Assembly (NCBI RefSeq): GCF_963666675.1 | Contig: NZ_OY762929.1 | Span: forward strand, 868,001 to 932,000 | Source of the DNA: an uncultured Desulfobacter sp. | GTDB taxonomy: Bacteria > Desulfobacterota > Desulfobacteria > Desulfobacterales > Desulfobacteraceae | DNA: 64,000 bases | Direction of reading: 5' to 3' | In this document: in pieces, positions 62,520-64,000 of the stretch | Position numbering within the stretch: position 1 is the stretch's first letter | How the letters are laid out: each line of letters starts with the position of its first letter | Notes under the pieces: generated by a model | What the model saw: only the letters and a program-made list of their open reading frames with translations | Databases searched by the model: none | Told to the model about the DNA's origin: nothing | Position numbers and translations under genes: made by a program

Positions 62520-63752
62520 TTAAACCCGGCTCATGGCTTCGACCGGGGTAATTTTTGCCGCCTTGATGGCCGGATAGAGGCAGACAAGGACGCCCAACCC
62601 CATAATGACACCATTCACGTAACAGATATCTTTGACCGTAAAAAACGGCACCACCATCCGCCCCATGCCCCAGAACTCCGATCCCTGGGCCATAAAACCC
62701 ATATCAATTCCGCCTGAAAAAAAATAGACCGTCAAAAGGCCCAGAAGATTACCGGCCACAAGTCCGGTCATCAGCAGAATCAGGCACTCCAGCAACACGT
62801 TGATAATAATTCTTGCCGGTGTGAGCCCCAGGGCCTTGAGCAGTCCGAATTCCCGGGTTCTTTCCAGGACCGCCATGAGCATGGTATTGACCAGCCCAAA
62901 AGCCATGGCAATGAAAATTACCAGATACCAAAGCAGCATAAATCGGTCGAACATCCCCAGATACCCTTTCAGCAGCGGCAACAGGTCCTGCCACGTCAGC
63001 AGGGAAAGATCCCGGGGCAGGTGTTGACGCACGGCCCCAACCACCCGGGTCAGATGTTGGGAATCCATACCAGTGTTGTCGGGCAGGCGAACACAGGCCA
63101 AAGAGACCCCGTCTTTTATTCCCAGGAGCGTTTGGGCCGCGCTGAGGGTGATGAACACATATTGCTTTTCCGTGGACTGCATTTCCGCTTTAAAGGTGGC
63201 CCTGATTTTAAAGGCCCGGGAGGCGGTTTCCCGGTTTGCCTTCTGGGTCATGAGCACCAGTTTACGGCCGATTTTTGTTTCGAACTTGTTCAAAAGGGCG
63301 TCTCCCACCACGATGCCGTGGTCATCGCCGGGTACCAATAATTTCCCTTTGGGCGTAACATCCCCGTAAAATGAGAGATTCGGTTCCTTTTCAGGGTCAA
63401 TTCCCAGAATGGTGATGCCCTGGGCGTTACCGGCATTGGCGGCCACACCGTTTACCTGGATGCGAAACGCCCACACAGCGCCTTTGGGCAGGCTTTGATC
63501 AAGCAACTTTGCCACTGGGGCAGGGTGGATGATCCGATTCTCCACCGACGGATCTTCCCGGAACAAGGCGTTTTGAATCTGGATGGCGCCGGTCAGGGTA
63601 TTTAATGCATTTGCCAGGGTAGAGACCATCATGCCCCGGGACAGGGCGCTAAAGGTCAGCATGGTCCATGCCCCAATGACTACGGCAATCAGGATGATGC
63701 CGGTTCGTTTGGGATTGCGCCAGACGTTTCGCCAGGCCATGGTAAGTTGCAT
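62520..63752 (-). CDS. ABC transporter permease, FtsX/MacB (LolC/E-like) family
   Basis: 410 residues. An N-terminal membrane helix (about 12-35, WRNVWRNPKRTGIILIAVVIGAW) is followed by a large extracytoplasmic MacB-PCD-like domain (about 45-270) and three C-terminal helices. The FtsX-domain segment MLMAVLERTREFGLLKALGLTPARI matches the coupling region that contacts a LolD-type ATPase. It ends AAKITPVEAMSRV, the family end. It is 9 bp downstream of the second permease gene and probably forms a heterodimer with it. The likely ATPase is encoded at 56990-57673. Confidence 0.9.
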   Translation of the reverse strand: MQLTMAWRNVWRNPKRTGIILIAVVIGAWTMLTFSALSRGMMVSTLANALNTLTGAIQIQNALFREDPSVENRIIHPAPVAKLLDQSLPKGAVWAFRIQVNGVAANAGNAQGITILGIDPEKEPNLSFYGDVTPKGKLLVPGDDHGIVVGDALLNKFETKIGRKLVLMTQKANRETASRAFKIRATFKAEMQSTEKQYVFITLSAAQTLLGIKDGVSLACVRLPDNTGMDSQHLTRVVGAVRQHLPRDLSLLTWQDLLPLLKGYLGMFDRFMLLWYLVIFIAMAFGLVNTMLMAVLERTREFGLLKALGLTPARIIINVLLECLILLMTGLVAGNLLGLLTVYFFSGGIDMGFMAQGSEFWGMGRMVVPFFTVKDICYVNGVIMGLGVLVCLYPAIKAAKITPVEAMSRV

Positions 63753-63761
63753 GATTTCTCC

Positions 63762-64000
63762 TTAGGCGTCCCGCATGGCGTCAACGGGGTTTATTCCGTG
63801 CACTTTCAGGGCCGGGTACAGGGCTGTTATCAGGGTGATAAAAAATACGGCTGCCGGGCCTGCAAAGGCCGTGACCAGGTTCAGTTTGGGCCGGAGCAGG
63901 GCGGGAATACCGTATTGGCGCATCATTCCTTCGGCCTCTCCCATGGGGATGCCGGTGTGTGCCAGCCAGAGGGTGACGGTGCATCCGGCAAGGATGCCTA
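63762..64000 (-). CDS. Second FtsX/MacB-family permease, C-terminal part
   Basis: The minus-strand frame is open from the right edge to the stop at 63762, about 79 residues. It contains the last two membrane helices (LNLVTAFAGPAAVFFITLITALYPALKV, abridged; GILAGCTVTLWLAHTGIPM) and the family ending HGINPVDAMRDA, parallel to the ITPVEAMSRV end of the neighbouring permease. It is upstream of that gene in the same operon. The N-terminus lies outside the window. Confidence 0.85.
   Translation of the reverse strand, partial: GILAGCTVTLWLAHTGIPMGEAEGMMRQYGIPALLRPKLNLVTAFAGPAAVFFITLITALYPALKVHGINPVDAMRDA

Overview
The window looks like chromosomal DNA of a sulfate-reducing deltaproteobacterium of the Desulfobacteraceae type. 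This is inferred from the gene set, not from a marker gene: a DsrP/HmcC-like NrfD-family membrane subunit, a PPi-dependent phosphofructokinase, a TRAP-transporter/glycyl-radical-enzyme island, a tungsten-type aldehyde:ferredoxin oxidoreductase, and several dispersed palindromic intergenic repeats. No rRNA, tRNA or CRISPR array was seen.

Layout. 1-6.4 kb: the 5' end of dinB (minus), then a YejA-like peptide-binding lipoprotein, an OppD-type ATPase, a cold-shock protein, a divergent D-amino-acid-dehydrogenase-like flavoprotein and an OppF-type ATPase. No permease gene is present. 6.7-14.8 kb: housekeeping genes in one direction (SurA-like lipoprotein, SurA, MgtE, RecO, GHMP kinase, small protein, nucleoside phosphorylase, LigA), many overlapping by a few bases. 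14.8-26.1 kb: a catabolic island with a GntR/FadR regulator divergent from dctPQM, a glycyl radical enzyme and its activase, then AOR, two MoaD-like proteins and a ThiF/MoeB-like E1. A workable reading is import of a small organic anion by TRAP, radical C-X cleavage to an aldehyde (possibly plus sulfite), and aldehyde oxidation by AOR. 26.1-36 kb: ftsY, a diguanylate cyclase next to pfp, a solitary DsrP-like gene, and a large MalT/SARP-like regulator broken by a one-base frameshift.

36-53.9 kb is an AT-richer accessory region full of broken genes and nested mobile elements. It holds a decayed monooxygenase, a glycine-zipper toxin tail coupled to an immunity-like gene, two secreted proteins with PKD plus dockerin-like tails, and an IS200-type tnpA split by an IS1634-type element (4-bp duplication CTAA). 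It also holds an IS66 element split by a small element whose main gene has a DUF4338 (DruA) domain (9-bp duplication), a PD-(D/E)XK-like gene split by an IS4-type element (4-bp duplication GTAT), and a one-gene unit that looks like an integron cassette with an attC-like site. In all three split genes, removing the insert and one duplication copy restores the reading frame exactly.

53.9-64 kb returns to signalling and envelope genes: an MCP, a beta-barrel protein, a LolD-type ATPase, a Cache-type histidine kinase with a dual-receiver GGDEF response regulator, and two FtsX-type permeases that probably pair with the distant ATPase.

The most unusual sequence signal is a roughly 100-bp intergenic repeat (four clear units near 24.4, 32.4, 32.5 and 36.2 kb, plus a weak one at 24.55 kb). 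It folds into two hairpins whose arms differ between copies by compensating changes.
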